DNA of 34,426 nucleotides from Ammonifex thiophilus (GTDB taxonomy: Bacteria; Bacillota; Desulfotomaculia; Desulfotomaculales; Ammonificaceae), in contig NZ_QSLN01000015.1 of the NCBI RefSeq assembly GCF_003368535.1, positions 1 to 34,426 of the forward strand, written 5' to 3'. Position 1 is the first letter of the stretch; the number at the start of each line of letters is the position of its first letter. The translations under genes were made by a program, and so were the position numbers. Under the pieces are notes generated by a model that saw only the letters and a program-made list of their open reading frames with translations, had not been told where the DNA came from and did not search any database. Positions 8,298 through 15,624 of the stretch are shown piece by piece.

Positions 8298-8501
8298 CTA
8301 GCTCCCCTTCTTCTCCCCAAGCAGGCGGAGCAGGACCCGGTATCCGGCCCGCCGCCAGAGGTCCGCCCTCTGCGGGTCGCCCTTTGTCTTCTCTTCCACC
8401 AGCAGGCAGAGGGAACGTACCGGGTCCGGTGCTCCCCGCACGGCCCCGGCGATCTCCTCGACCATGAGCCTGAGTTCGGCTTCGGAAGGCGTTAAAACCA
8501 C
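8298..8501 (-). CDS. Small protein between TcpE-like gene and ATPase gene, unknown
   Basis: About 67 residues from GTG 8501, which overlaps the end of the TcpE-like gene by 10 nt; AGGGGA lies just upstream of this start. The protein (MVLTPSEAELRLMVEEIAGA at the start, then LWRRAGYRVLLRLLGEKKGS) is soluble and helical, with Leu-rich heptads. I recognise no family. Position, coupled to both neighbours, suggests an accessory subunit or adaptor for the ATPase (inference). The same frame is open further upstream inside the TcpE-like gene, but that part is a shadow. Confidence 0.6.
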   Translation of the reverse strand: MVLTPSEAELRLMVEEIAGAVRGAPDPVRSLCLLVEEKTKGDPQRADLWRRAGYRVLLRLLGEKKGS

Positions 8502-8917
8502 AGCTCTTCCCCTGCCCTTCTGCTCCAGACTTCGAACTTCTCCACCTTCTGCCGTTTCTCCGGCCTGAGAAGCGAGCCGAGCCTGCTCCTCTTCGGCAGG
8601 ACCAGGAAGGTGAGCACGTCCCACACGAAGACGGGCAGGAACTTACCGGCCGCGTCCACCTCGCCCAGGAGGAAGGCCCCCGCCAGTGCGCTGGCGACGG
8701 CGCACGGCCCCTTCCCGAGGTGGAAGACCGCCTTCGTGAAGGGTTCCAGCAGCCAGCACACCGGGTAGAGGACGGCGAGCAGGAAGGCGAAGACGATCAG
8801 GGTCTCCAGCCGCACGGGGAAGGGGAGCGGGAGGTCCTTCCCCAGGCGGTGGAGGGTTATGGAGAACCGGAAGAGGGGGCGGTACGACTGCCAGTAAAAG
8901 CGCCTGTCTCCGGTCAC
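8492..8917 (-). CDS. TcpE-like conjugal transfer membrane protein
   Basis: A 141-residue protein with two membrane segments (about residues 37-60, LETLIVFAFLLAVLYPVCWL, and about 70-87) between basic ends. The opening YWQSYRPLFRFSITLHRLGKD and the closing LVLPKRSRLGSLLRPEKR resemble TcpE, the small membrane subunit of Gram-positive conjugation systems such as pCW3 and Tn916. The GTG start at 8917 has only a weak GGTGGACGG-like site, and this site lies in sequence that also borders the end of iscB. The preceding transfer gene is the pilin-like gene on the far side of the iscB insertion. Confidence 0.75.
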   Translation of the reverse strand: MTGDRRFYWQSYRPLFRFSITLHRLGKDLPLPFPVRLETLIVFAFLLAVLYPVCWLLEPFTKAVFHLGKGPCAVASALAGAFLLGEVDAAGKFLPVFVWDVLTFLVLPKRSRLGSLLRPEKRQKVEKFEVWSRRAGEELWF

Positions 8918-8936
8918 AAGCCAACACCGTCCACCA

Positions 8937-10319
8937 TCAAATCACGCGGCGTCGGGGGCCCCGGCCTTCAGGCCTGGGGGAAGAGACGCCGCTCCCTCCC
9001 TTCACCCAGTCGTACTCGTACCCGTCTGCACGCTGCAGGAGACGCAGGTGCTTCGGGTGTACGTCGAAGCCGTTGAGCCTGAAGCCCGGGCGGGACCGGA
9101 TCGCTACCCGGCCAACGTGAACCCCGGCATACTTCCCGGTCGGAATCACCGCCTTCACCAGGTCGCCGGTGGCGAAGCCCATGAAACGCCTGACCCTTTT
9201 CGGCTCTCCCCGCGGGAAGCCGTATCTGTCCACGTTCTGCACGCGCCGGCTGCCGTGGCCCCTGGCGGTGATCTTTAACGCCTGCATGCCCGGGTCGAGC
9301 CGCACACTCTCCCCGGTCTCCCCCACGCAGGCGGCGTCGATCCAGTGCGCCTTCGGGTATCCCTGCCGCGCCCGGTTGTACTTCGTTTGGGCAGCTGTTG
9401 CGGTGAAGACAGGCAGGCCGAGCGCTTTAAGCCTCTCCACCAGGGCGTACCGCGTGGCGTTTATAAAGGCCGCGCCCTTCAGCGGTTCCTTGAGCAGAGA
9501 CAAGACCTTCGGGATGTTCTCCGCCCGCTTCCTGTCTACCGCCCGCCTGGACTTCTTCAGATCCTCCAGCCACTCCTGGAGTAGCCTATTCCCCTTGGCC
9601 CGGTTGCACTCCCGGCAGGCTAAGGTCAGGTTGGACACCCGGTCGGTACCGCCCCTGGACTTCGGGACCACGTGGTCCACCTCCAGCGGCACGTCTTCCT
9701 TCCCGCAGTAGGCGCACCTCCGGCCGTACTTCTCCAGCAGGTACTCCCTGACCTCGTAGCCGGAGAGCTCTCCCTGCTGGTACTCGATGCCGGAAATCTC
9801 GGGGTGCTGGAACTTCTGGGTATCGAACTTGGCCAGTTCTACGGAAACAGCGGTGACCGGCGACCAGCGGCACAGGCGCTTCCCCCAGGTCAGAATGTTC
9901 GCCACCCTGCTCTCCAGGCTCGGCGGGAGCCAGCCCTCCGGCCTCCCGCGGTTCGAGAACCTGGGCTCGCGGTAGCGGGTCTTCCGGTAGCGCCGGAAGC
10001 GGCGGTACCCGCGGCGCCTGTGAAGCGCCTCGCGGACCTGCTCTCCCCGGTGGTGGAGCTCTGCGGCCCAGAGGACTTCCCGCCCGCGCGGAAACTCCGC
10101 GACGAGGGGCAGGCCCGTGACTTTGGCGCCCGGGTCTATTTTGAGTTCAAGGGGCTGGGTTTCCCCGCCCTCCCGGTCCTTCAGGATGATGGTGAAGGGG
10201 TGACGGCGGAAGACGGCGGCCCTCCCCTTCTTCAGGAGCTGCCTCGCCCGCGCCGGGTGGCAGGGCATGAGCGGCTCCTTGTTTTTGTCGAGGACAAGTA
10301 CGCAGTTCTGCTTTTGCAC
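8937..10319 (-). CDS. iscB: IscB, RNA-guided RuvC-HNH nuclease of IS200/IS605-type elements
   Basis: A 460-residue protein with full IscB architecture. The N-terminal PLMP domain (KEPLMPCHPARARQLLKKG) is followed by RuvC-I LKIDPG (D62), an Arg-rich bridge helix (HRRRGYRRFRRYRKTRYR, about 100-117), RuvC-II VSVELAKFD (E161), a complete HNH (CAYC ... EVDHVVPKSRGG ... N230 ... CRECN) and RuvC-III HWIDAA (H325, D328). All catalytic residues are present, so it should be active. IscB is the known ancestor of Cas9 and uses an omega RNA encoded just upstream, which is present here. There is no companion TnpA. The unit sits exactly between the pilin-like and TcpE-like transfer genes, which it does not break. 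The last codons form a hairpin (GGCGTC 8948-8953 / GACGCC 8985-8990 around GGCC-TTCA-GGCC) like an IS605 right end. Confidence 0.95.
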   Translation of the reverse strand: MQKQNCVLVLDKNKEPLMPCHPARARQLLKKGRAAVFRRHPFTIILKDREGGETQPLELKIDPGAKVTGLPLVAEFPRGREVLWAAELHHRGEQVREALHRRRGYRRFRRYRKTRYREPRFSNRGRPEGWLPPSLESRVANILTWGKRLCRWSPVTAVSVELAKFDTQKFQHPEISGIEYQQGELSGYEVREYLLEKYGRRCAYCGKEDVPLEVDHVVPKSRGGTDRVSNLTLACRECNRAKGNRLLQEWLEDLKKSRRAVDRKRAENIPKVLSLLKEPLKGAAFINATRYALVERLKALGLPVFTATAAQTKYNRARQGYPKAHWIDAACVGETGESVRLDPGMQALKITARGHGSRRVQNVDRYGFPRGEPKRVRRFMGFATGDLVKAVIPTGKYAGVHVGRVAIRSRPGFRLNGFDVHPKHLRLLQRADGYEYDWVKGGSGVSSPRPEGRGPRRRVI

Positions 10320-10324
10320 GGCGG

Positions 10325-10600
10325 TTACCCGCCTCCCCTCGGGTTTTTCCCGGTAAAGTGGGCCTCGTCAACGTTATCCGGGCGGCCATCTCCCAGCGGC
10401 ACTGCTCGCTACACCCCCAGCTCGCTGTTTAACCGCTGGGTTGCAGAGCCCGGAGCTGGCCCGCACACCCCGGGGTGCGAACTCTGGCTCTCCCCGGTAA
10501 CGTAGCCCCGGAAACGGGACTGAGACTGGTCACAGCGAGGCCCGTATGGGCCTACGGCCGAAACCCGGAAGGCAAGCCCCCGGCTTCAGCCGTGGGGTCT
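10325..10600 (-). ncRNA. omega RNA (HEARO RNA) of IscB
   Basis: The 285 nt between the pilin-like gene and iscB have no supported ORF and are rich in stem-loops. On the minus strand: CGGCT-GA-AGCCG at the 5' side (plus 10581-10592), CCGTA...TACGG, a CGCACCCC-GGGGTG palindrome, and a long arm CCCAGCGG...CCGCTGGG enclosing AACAGCGAG and GTGTAGCGAGCAGTG. That last motif is one I associate with known HEARO/omega RNAs. The guide should be at the 5' end, i.e. in sequence from the end of the pilin-like gene, near plus 10590-10620. Exact ends are inferred. Confidence 0.85.
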
Positions 10601-10604
10601 ATGA

Positions 10605-11000
10605 CTATTGTTGCAGCCCTTCCTTCGGGGTCACACCGAGCTGCTGCGCCACCCAGGTGGCGAGCTTGGGGATGAGGTCGGTCGCCCCGATGATGATGAT
10701 CAGCACGCCCACGATGAGCAGGAAGAGGGCGCTCTGGACTTCCTGGCGGCCGATGTAGCCGATGCCCTTGACCAGGACGACGATGCCGATGACCATGACG
10801 ACTACCCTGATGACGAACCTGTAAGCGGACGTCAGGATGTCCCCGCCCTGCGCGTAGCACGGGGTCTCCGTCGCGAGCGCGGTGAGGAGCGCCACCGCCG
10901 CGGCCGCCGCGAACCGGAGGGCCGCAGGGTGGGACAGCAGCAGCGCCGCGAGACGCCCTCTCGCCTTCTCGACCGCAGTCTTCACGGTTTTTACCGTCAC
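10605..11000 (-). CDS. Small two-helix pilin-like (VirB2/TrbC-type) membrane protein
   Basis: A 131-residue protein with a long signal peptide (basic n-region, then AALRFAAAAAVALLTALATE, likely cut after CYA) and two hydrophobic helices (about 62-82, FVIRVVVMVIGIVVLVKGIG, and 88-107, SALFLLIVGVLIIIIGATDL) joined by a short polar loop. This is the VirB2/TrbC topology, as in other small proteins of Gram-positive transfer operons; whether it builds a pilus or a membrane pore is unknown. GTG 11000 is preceded by GGGAGGTGAT five bases upstream. The gene ends directly at the 5' side of the IscB omega RNA, so its last codons probably supply the IscB guide. Confidence 0.7.
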   Translation of the reverse strand: MTVKTVKTAVEKARGRLAALLLSHPAALRFAAAAAVALLTALATETPCYAQGGDILTSAYRFVIRVVVMVIGIVVLVKGIGYIGRQEVQSALFLLIVGVLIIIIGATDLIPKLATWVAQQLGVTPKEGLQQ

Positions 11001-11006
11001 GCGCGA

Positions 11007-11381
11007 TCACCTCCCGAAGGAGTTGTTGTGGTCTTCCAGAAAGGCCGCCGCCCCGAAGAGCTCGCGGCCCCGCACACCGAGCTCCGCCCGCGCGGCTTCG
11101 GCCGCTTCCTGGATCATGGCCGCCACTTCGCGCGGCCTCCTCACGCCCCTGAGCAGGAGCCGGGGGTCGGTAGCGTCTGCCGCGTAGACCTCGACCGTCC
11201 CGGTGCCCAGGAGCATGTCCAGCAGGCTGCGGCGCACGCGCACGTCCAGCACGCGGTAGAGCAGCACCCAGTCTTCCCGCACCACGAGCAGCCCCCGCCG
11301 CACGGCCAGCCGGTCCCCGTGCAGTTCATACCATTCAAACAGGACCGGTAACCCAAACCAGCGGGCACGGTCGCGCCACAC
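11007..11381 (-). CDS. Bacterial PH-domain-like protein (YdbS/bPH2 type)
   Basis: About 124 residues. The core WYELHGDRLAVRRGLLVV...WVLLYRVLDVRVRRSLLDM followed by GTGTVEVYAAD, then LLLRGVRRPREVAAMIQEAA, is the bacterial PH fold (strands then closing helix 'L..v..p.ev...I'). I chose GTG 11381 because GGAAAG lies seven bases upstream; it starts 16 nt after the TcpC-like stop. PH-like proteins are not a standard part of the known transfer set, but the gene lies inside the operon between the TcpC-like and pilin-like genes, so a membrane-scaffold role is a guess. Confidence 0.65.
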   Translation of the reverse strand: MWRDRARWFGLPVLFEWYELHGDRLAVRRGLLVVREDWVLLYRVLDVRVRRSLLDMLLGTGTVEVYAADATDPRLLLRGVRRPREVAAMIQEAAEAARAELGVRGRELFGAAAFLEDHNNSFGR

Positions 11382-11397
11382 GGGCAGACTTTCCGAG

Positions 11398-12339
11398 TTA
11401 GTACGCAAAGCTCCCAACCTCCCGTACCAGTACCCGGCCGTCCCTCGTCTCGGTCCTGAGGTACAGCCGCTGGGCGACCTGCACTCCCCGCCGGGCCACG
11501 GTCGCCCGGACAAAAGCGAGCCGCGGGTTTGCGGGGTCGTCCACGGAGACCACGTCGATACTCTTGACTTCCCACCCGCCCACGGGGGTCACCCCGGCAC
11601 CGGGGACGGTGTAGTTCGCCAGCTCGGCCGGGGCGGTGCTGGTGAAGTAGAGCTTCACGAAGTTCCTGATCGCCGCGGCTGCTTCGGGAGATGGTTCGGA
11701 AGAGCACTGCCGTGCCAGGAATCTGGCAGGGTCTTCCCTGGGCCCGGCCGGGTCGGGCGCTATGACTGGCAGGTTGCAGGCGAAGAAGGTGCCACCCCTC
11801 TCCCCTACCACCACCTTGACGGTCAGGGTGTCGTCCACCCACCCCTCAGCGAGCTTTTTCAAGCCGAAGGGGTCGGCGGGGTCGGGGCGCTCACGCAGGT
11901 ACGCCCTGGGAAACGAGGGTGCTTCCGTCTCCGCCAGCCGGACGTAGCGCTGCACGTGGAGCCTTACCAGGGCGGTGTAGACGGTCGCGTTCCCCTGCCT
12001 TTTTCCCTCCAGCCGGACCACGCGGGCGCTCAGGACCCTTTGCGGTCCCTCGGACACCGGGGCGGGGTACTCCAGGGCCGCGTTGAAGGCGCTCAGCCGC
12101 CGGGCGTACTCCCCCGGGTCGCCGCGGAAGGTGGCCCACTCGACCGCGAAGTCGCGGGCGAACTCCCCGGCGGTTTGGAGGCGGAGGGCGTCTTCCCGGG
12201 TGACGCTCCCCCTGGCCTTCTCGTACAGGACCGTGCTGGCCGCCTGCGCCCGCCACGCGCACACCGCCAGGAAGCCGATCACCGCCCAGAGGGCCAGAAC
12301 CGCCGCCCACCGATAAGCGTCAAAGCGCCTCGCCAACAC
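11398..12339 (-). CDS. TcpC-like conjugal transfer protein (VirB8-like)
   Basis: A 313-residue bitopic membrane protein: short basic cytoplasmic end, one membrane helix (about residues 11-33, WAAVLALWAVIGFLAVCAW), then two external NTF2-like domains (about 45-170 and 195-310). The features EFARDFAVEWATFRGDPGEYARRL and the closing QRLYLRTETRDGRVLV resemble the TcpC/Orf13 family, the VirB8 counterpart of Gram-positive type IV systems. GTG 12339 has AAAGGAG nine bases upstream, placed within the end of the lipoprotein gene, so translation is coupled. Confidence 0.8.
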   Translation of the reverse strand: MLARRFDAYRWAAVLALWAVIGFLAVCAWRAQAASTVLYEKARGSVTREDALRLQTAGEFARDFAVEWATFRGDPGEYARRLSAFNAALEYPAPVSEGPQRVLSARVVRLEGKRQGNATVYTALVRLHVQRYVRLAETEAPSFPRAYLRERPDPADPFGLKKLAEGWVDDTLTVKVVVGERGGTFFACNLPVIAPDPAGPREDPARFLARQCSSEPSPEAAAAIRNFVKLYFTSTAPAELANYTVPGAGVTPVGGWEVKSIDVVSVDDPANPRLAFVRATVARRGVQVAQRLYLRTETRDGRVLVREVGSFAY

Positions 12340-12344
12340 CGGCT

Positions 12345-13562
12345 TCAGCTCCTTTCAGAGAGCCAGCTTATCGCTTTTACCGTCTCACGGAACTCGGGTT
12401 CCGCCAAGGCCGAGCGCACGCAAAAGAACCACCGGCCGGTCTTCTTGTCGAAGACGCAGGTGCCGCCCGCCCACAACCAGACGCTCCTTTCACCTTCTGA
12501 AAGGTACCGGGGGTCGAGCCCCACGACATCCCATGCCTCAAGCCTGAGCGGGCCGCCCCGGAAGTGGTCCATCCACTCGGAGAAGGAAGAGCCGCGCACG
12601 CCCACGAACACGGGGTACTCCGCCCCCTCCGGGAGGTAGGCGTAACCGAAGAAGGTGGCCGGTCCCTCCGGCCCGCACCCCGGAGCGGCCCCTCCCACCG
12701 TTTTGGCCCTCTCCATGAAGCGGAAGACGTGCTCGAGCCGGACGTCGGCCTGCCTCACCAGCAGGTTGTCCAGGGCTTCCCCGACGACGAACGCCTGGGT
12801 GCGTGTGGCCTCCCGCAGCTCGCCGAGCGACCTGTCCCCGTCCGGCAGGAGGTGCCTGCCGGGGGCGGCGCTGCGGAGTCTTACTGCCACCTGCCCCAGC
12901 TCCTTCGCCCCCTCAACACTCCACCTTTCGAGGGTGCCGACTCCCCCCACAAGGCCCGACTCGGGGTCGTAGCGGATGCCGCAGGAGTCGGCCACGCCGC
13001 GCAGGAAGGCCACCCAGTCCCGCAGGGCCTCCCCCTCCCTGAGCGGTGCGAGCCGCCCCGAAGAGGGGTCGCGGACCCAGCCGTAGCCCCTGTATGCGGG
13101 GGCAGGGGACACCTGCTCGGGCGCGGGGGAGACGTTTTCCGCCAGGAAGGTCGGCTCGCCGGTCCCCGACAGGGCGGAGAACTTGCCGTCTAGCAGGCAA
13201 GTCCCCCCCGGCTTCAGGGCCTGCCGTACGGAAGCGGAAGCCGGGGCTACAATTACAAACCGCCGGAAGTCCTTCTCTTCCCAGCGGGAAGACGGCCCCC
13301 ACACGTAGAGCTTCCCGTGCACTACGAAGTCGCCCCCGCGGCCGGCGTCCACCCGGCACAGGAGCCTGGCCGCCGTACCGGCGTAGACGGGGGAGCCGGT
13401 CTCGCCGGGCCGGAGGGGAGTCGAGGATGGGGGACGGTCTTCCTGGGCGGTGTTCGGCGTGTACCCGCCGCCGGTGGGCGGTGGGTGGGAGGACTTCCAG
13501 CAGCCAGCAATTGGCACCACGAGGAGTACCAGCAGGAGGAGCGCCGTAGCTACCGCCCGCAT
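12345..13562 (-). CDS. Lipoprotein of the transfer operon, unknown family
   Basis: A 405-residue protein with a clear lipoprotein signal: MRAVATALLLLVLLVVPIAG then Cys21. A Pro/Thr-rich linker (about 25-60) leads to a beta-rich part (about 65-150, reading like an OB- or nuclease-like barrel: ARLLCRVDAGRGGDFVVHGK) and a helical-plus-beta C-terminal part with a Cys pair region. It is expected on the outer face of the cytoplasmic membrane. ATG 13562 has only a weak GAGG site. It starts 43 nt behind the ftsK terminator and leads directly into the TcpC-like gene, so it probably acts as a surface or channel component, perhaps replacing a VirB1/VirB5-like function (inference). Confidence 0.7.
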   Translation of the reverse strand: MRAVATALLLLVLLVVPIAGCWKSSHPPPTGGGYTPNTAQEDRPPSSTPLRPGETGSPVYAGTAARLLCRVDAGRGGDFVVHGKLYVWGPSSRWEEKDFRRFVIVAPASASVRQALKPGGTCLLDGKFSALSGTGEPTFLAENVSPAPEQVSPAPAYRGYGWVRDPSSGRLAPLREGEALRDWVAFLRGVADSCGIRYDPESGLVGGVGTLERWSVEGAKELGQVAVRLRSAAPGRHLLPDGDRSLGELREATRTQAFVVGEALDNLLVRQADVRLEHVFRFMERAKTVGGAAPGCGPEGPATFFGYAYLPEGAEYPVFVGVRGSSFSEWMDHFRGGPLRLEAWDVVGLDPRYLSEGERSVWLWAGGTCVFDKKTGRWFFCVRSALAEPEFRETVKAISWLSERS

Positions 13563-13605
13563 AGTTTTGGCAAACCTCGCTTTCTACCTACGTTTCCTTG
13601 TCCCC

Positions 13606-13657
13606 AAAAAAAAAACGGGGGTGCAGGGCGGGAGTCTTCCCTCAGCTTCCGCCCTGC
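13606..13657 (-). terminator. Intrinsic terminator overlapping the end of ftsK
   Basis: A nine-base stem (GCAGGGCGG 13623-13631 with CCGCCCTGC 13649-13657) straddles the ftsK stop and is followed on the minus strand by CCCCCG and ten T (13615-13606). The next start codon lies 43 nt further. Confidence 0.75.
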
Positions 13658-15426
13658 GGTCCCGAAAGCGCCTCTTCGACGGAAGAGACCAGGACTTTCC
13701 GCTTCTTTCTCGGCTGGGCGGGGGACACCCACCTCCGCCTCTCCATCTCGGCCAGGACTTCCAGGGCCTCAGACTGGCTTATTCCGAGCCTCTGCTGCAA
13801 GAACCTGACCGAAACGGAGCCGCTTTCCAGTACGGCCTCCAGGGCCCGCAGCAGCAGGGGGTCGGTCCCGGCTTCTCTTCCGGCCGCCGGGCCACTCCCT
13901 CCGGCTTCTCCACCGGGCGCAGCGGTCCCCGCTTTTTCATTTTCCTCCCCGGGTTTCTCCCCGAAGTCCAGCAGGAACCTCTTCTCGGGGCGCTGCCTCT
14001 GCCACCAGGCGATGACGGCGGAGACGTTGTCGCCCGGCACGTAGGCTCCCTGGCCGCGGAACGGCTCCCCCATGCCGGGCACCAGCACCAGCATGTCGCC
14101 CTTGCCCAGGAGCCTCTCCGCCCCCTGGGTGTCGAGGATGATCTCGGAGTCAGTCGCCTTGGCGCAGCGGAGGGCTACGCGTCCGGGCACGTTGGCCCGG
14201 ATGAGTCCGGTCAGGACCTTCGCGTCGGGCCGCTGCGTCGCCAGGATGAGGTGGATGCCCGCGGCCCGCGACTTCTGCGCCAGGCGCACCAGGCTCTCTT
14301 CTACCTTTTCCTTCCCAGTTAAAATGAGGTCGGCCAGCTCGTCCACCACGATGACGATAAACGGGAAGGGGCGGCGGTCGGGCGGCAGCGAAGTGAGGGA
14401 ACGCACCCGCATGTCGCGGAGGACGCCGTAGCGCCTCTCCATCTCCCCCACTGCCCAGTCCAGGAGGGTGGCGGCCTTCCCGGGCGTGTCCGCGATGGGG
14501 GCCAGCAGGTGCGGCAGGTCCTCGTAGACCATCAGCTCCACCTGCTTCGGGTCCACCAGCCCCAGGAGCAGCTCTTCCGGTTTCTTCTGCGCCACCAGGC
14601 CCAGGATGAGGCTGTGGATGCACACGCTCTTTCCCATCCCCGTCGCGCCGGCTATGAGCAGGTGGGGGAGCGACTCCAGCGGCACGACCAAAGGCTCGCC
14701 GCGGGCGTCGACTCCCAGCACGAGGGGGAGTTCGCCCCGCACCGAGCGGGGCATGTGCCTGAGTTCTTCCAGGACGCCGCGCAGGTACACTTTGGCCCGG
14801 TAGAGGTTCGGCACCTCCACCCACACCGCCCCCTCCTCCTCGACCAGCCGGACGGAAGGCCTCTTCAGGGCCACCGCCAGGTCGGCTTCGAGAAGCCGGA
14901 GCTTCCTCACGCTCACGCCCTGCTCCAGCTCCACCAGGTACCGGGAGACCGTCGGCCCCACGACGCGCCGCACGACGCGGGCCGGTACACCGAAGGACTG
15001 GAGGGCTGCCGCCACTTTTGCGCTCTCGTCGGGCTGCCCTTTCCCTTCTTCAGCCACAGGGCCAAAGAGTTCGAGGGGCGGAAGCCCTTCACCCAGCGGT
15101 TCCCCGGACGGGGCGTCCGCCGGGGTCTTCCTCCGCCGCCACCACGCGGCGGCGAAAGCGAACGGCGCCGCGAGAAGGGCGAGCAGCACGTCCGGGCGCA
15201 GGACGAAAAACGCCAGCGAGAGGTAGGCAAGGCTCACCACGGTGAGCTTCCAGCCCACGGGCGAGCCGCGCAGCGTGAGGTACAGCCCGAGGGCGGCGAG
15301 ACTTCCAGCAGCGGCCGCAGAGAACTTGGCCCAGGTGTGGACTTCCCGCTTCAGTTGCTCCCGCCAGCCGGCAGACGGTCTGGGTTCCTGCGCCGGGGTC
15401 GTCCGCGCCCCCCGCACCCCCCACAC
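13642..15426 (-). CDS. FtsK/SpoIIIE-type DNA translocase
   Basis: A 594-residue pump for double-stranded DNA. It has two or three N-terminal membrane segments (about 35-52, 60-76, 79-95), a short linker, FtsK-alpha (VGPTVSRYLVELEQGVSVRK near 157), the motor with Walker A GATGMGKS at 260-267, VDPK at 291 and Walker B FIVIVVDELADL at 356-367, LILATQRP, and a C-terminal winged-helix gamma domain (about 510-575, LLLRALEAVLESGSVSVRFL). This is the complete alpha-beta-gamma layout of SpoIIIE rather than the shorter TcpA/TraB coupling proteins. In this context it probably feeds element DNA to the transfer channel or helps segregation. The GTG 15426 start is uncertain; GTG 15417 is also possible, both behind GGGGGG-rich sequence. 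Confidence 0.9.
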   Translation of the reverse strand: MWGVRGARTTPAQEPRPSAGWREQLKREVHTWAKFSAAAAGSLAALGLYLTLRGSPVGWKLTVVSLAYLSLAFFVLRPDVLLALLAAPFAFAAAWWRRRKTPADAPSGEPLGEGLPPLELFGPVAEEGKGQPDESAKVAAALQSFGVPARVVRRVVGPTVSRYLVELEQGVSVRKLRLLEADLAVALKRPSVRLVEEEGAVWVEVPNLYRAKVYLRGVLEELRHMPRSVRGELPLVLGVDARGEPLVVPLESLPHLLIAGATGMGKSVCIHSLILGLVAQKKPEELLLGLVDPKQVELMVYEDLPHLLAPIADTPGKAATLLDWAVGEMERRYGVLRDMRVRSLTSLPPDRRPFPFIVIVVDELADLILTGKEKVEESLVRLAQKSRAAGIHLILATQRPDAKVLTGLIRANVPGRVALRCAKATDSEIILDTQGAERLLGKGDMLVLVPGMGEPFRGQGAYVPGDNVSAVIAWWQRQRPEKRFLLDFGEKPGEENEKAGTAAPGGEAGGSGPAAGREAGTDPLLLRALEAVLESGSVSVRFLQQRLGISQSEALEVLAEMERRRWVSPAQPRKKRKVLVSSVEEALSGPQGGS

Positions 15427-15482
15427 CCCCCTAATACTTTGTTACCGGAAAGCTTCTAGCATTGGTCAAAATCACCAACCGG

Positions 15483-15621
15483 CAAACTGTCTGTCTGTGT
15501 ACACAGTTTGCGCGCGCCTTATATATAGGCGCCCGGCCAAACAGACAGAAACAGTTCGGCTGAACAGTTTTGACAGTTGCGGTTTCGGTTGCGGTTGCGT
15601 TTTCGGTTTCGGTTGCAGTTT
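15483..15621. repeat. Repeat block upstream of ftsK: candidate partition/operator site
   Basis: This stretch lies between the winged-helix gene and ftsK and has no convincing gene. It holds a perfect inverted repeat CAAACTGT / ACAGTTTG (15483-15490, 15503-15510), a second perfect one GCGCCT / AGGCGC around an AT-rich centre (15514-15532), four more ACAGTT/CAGTTT copies up to 15621, and a run of GGTTGC / GGTTTC hexamers (about 15577-15615). The same hexamers continue inside the neighbouring gene (about 15832-15870 and 15925-15990). Clustered short direct repeats next to parM and a DNA-binding gene are the usual form of a plasmid centromere. Confidence 0.55.
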
Positions 15622-15624
15622 GGC

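Noticed and set aside
8937-10319. Cas9 or a generic HNH restriction enzyme.
   Set aside because: The length (460 residues), PLMP start, split RuvC around HNH and upstream omega RNA identify IscB; there is no recognition lobe and no CRISPR array.
10605-11010. Extra Arg/His-rich minus-strand frame over the pilin-like gene (10552-11010).
   Set aside because: It is a frame shadow; the pilin-like frame has a signal peptide, two membrane helices and a strong ribosome site.
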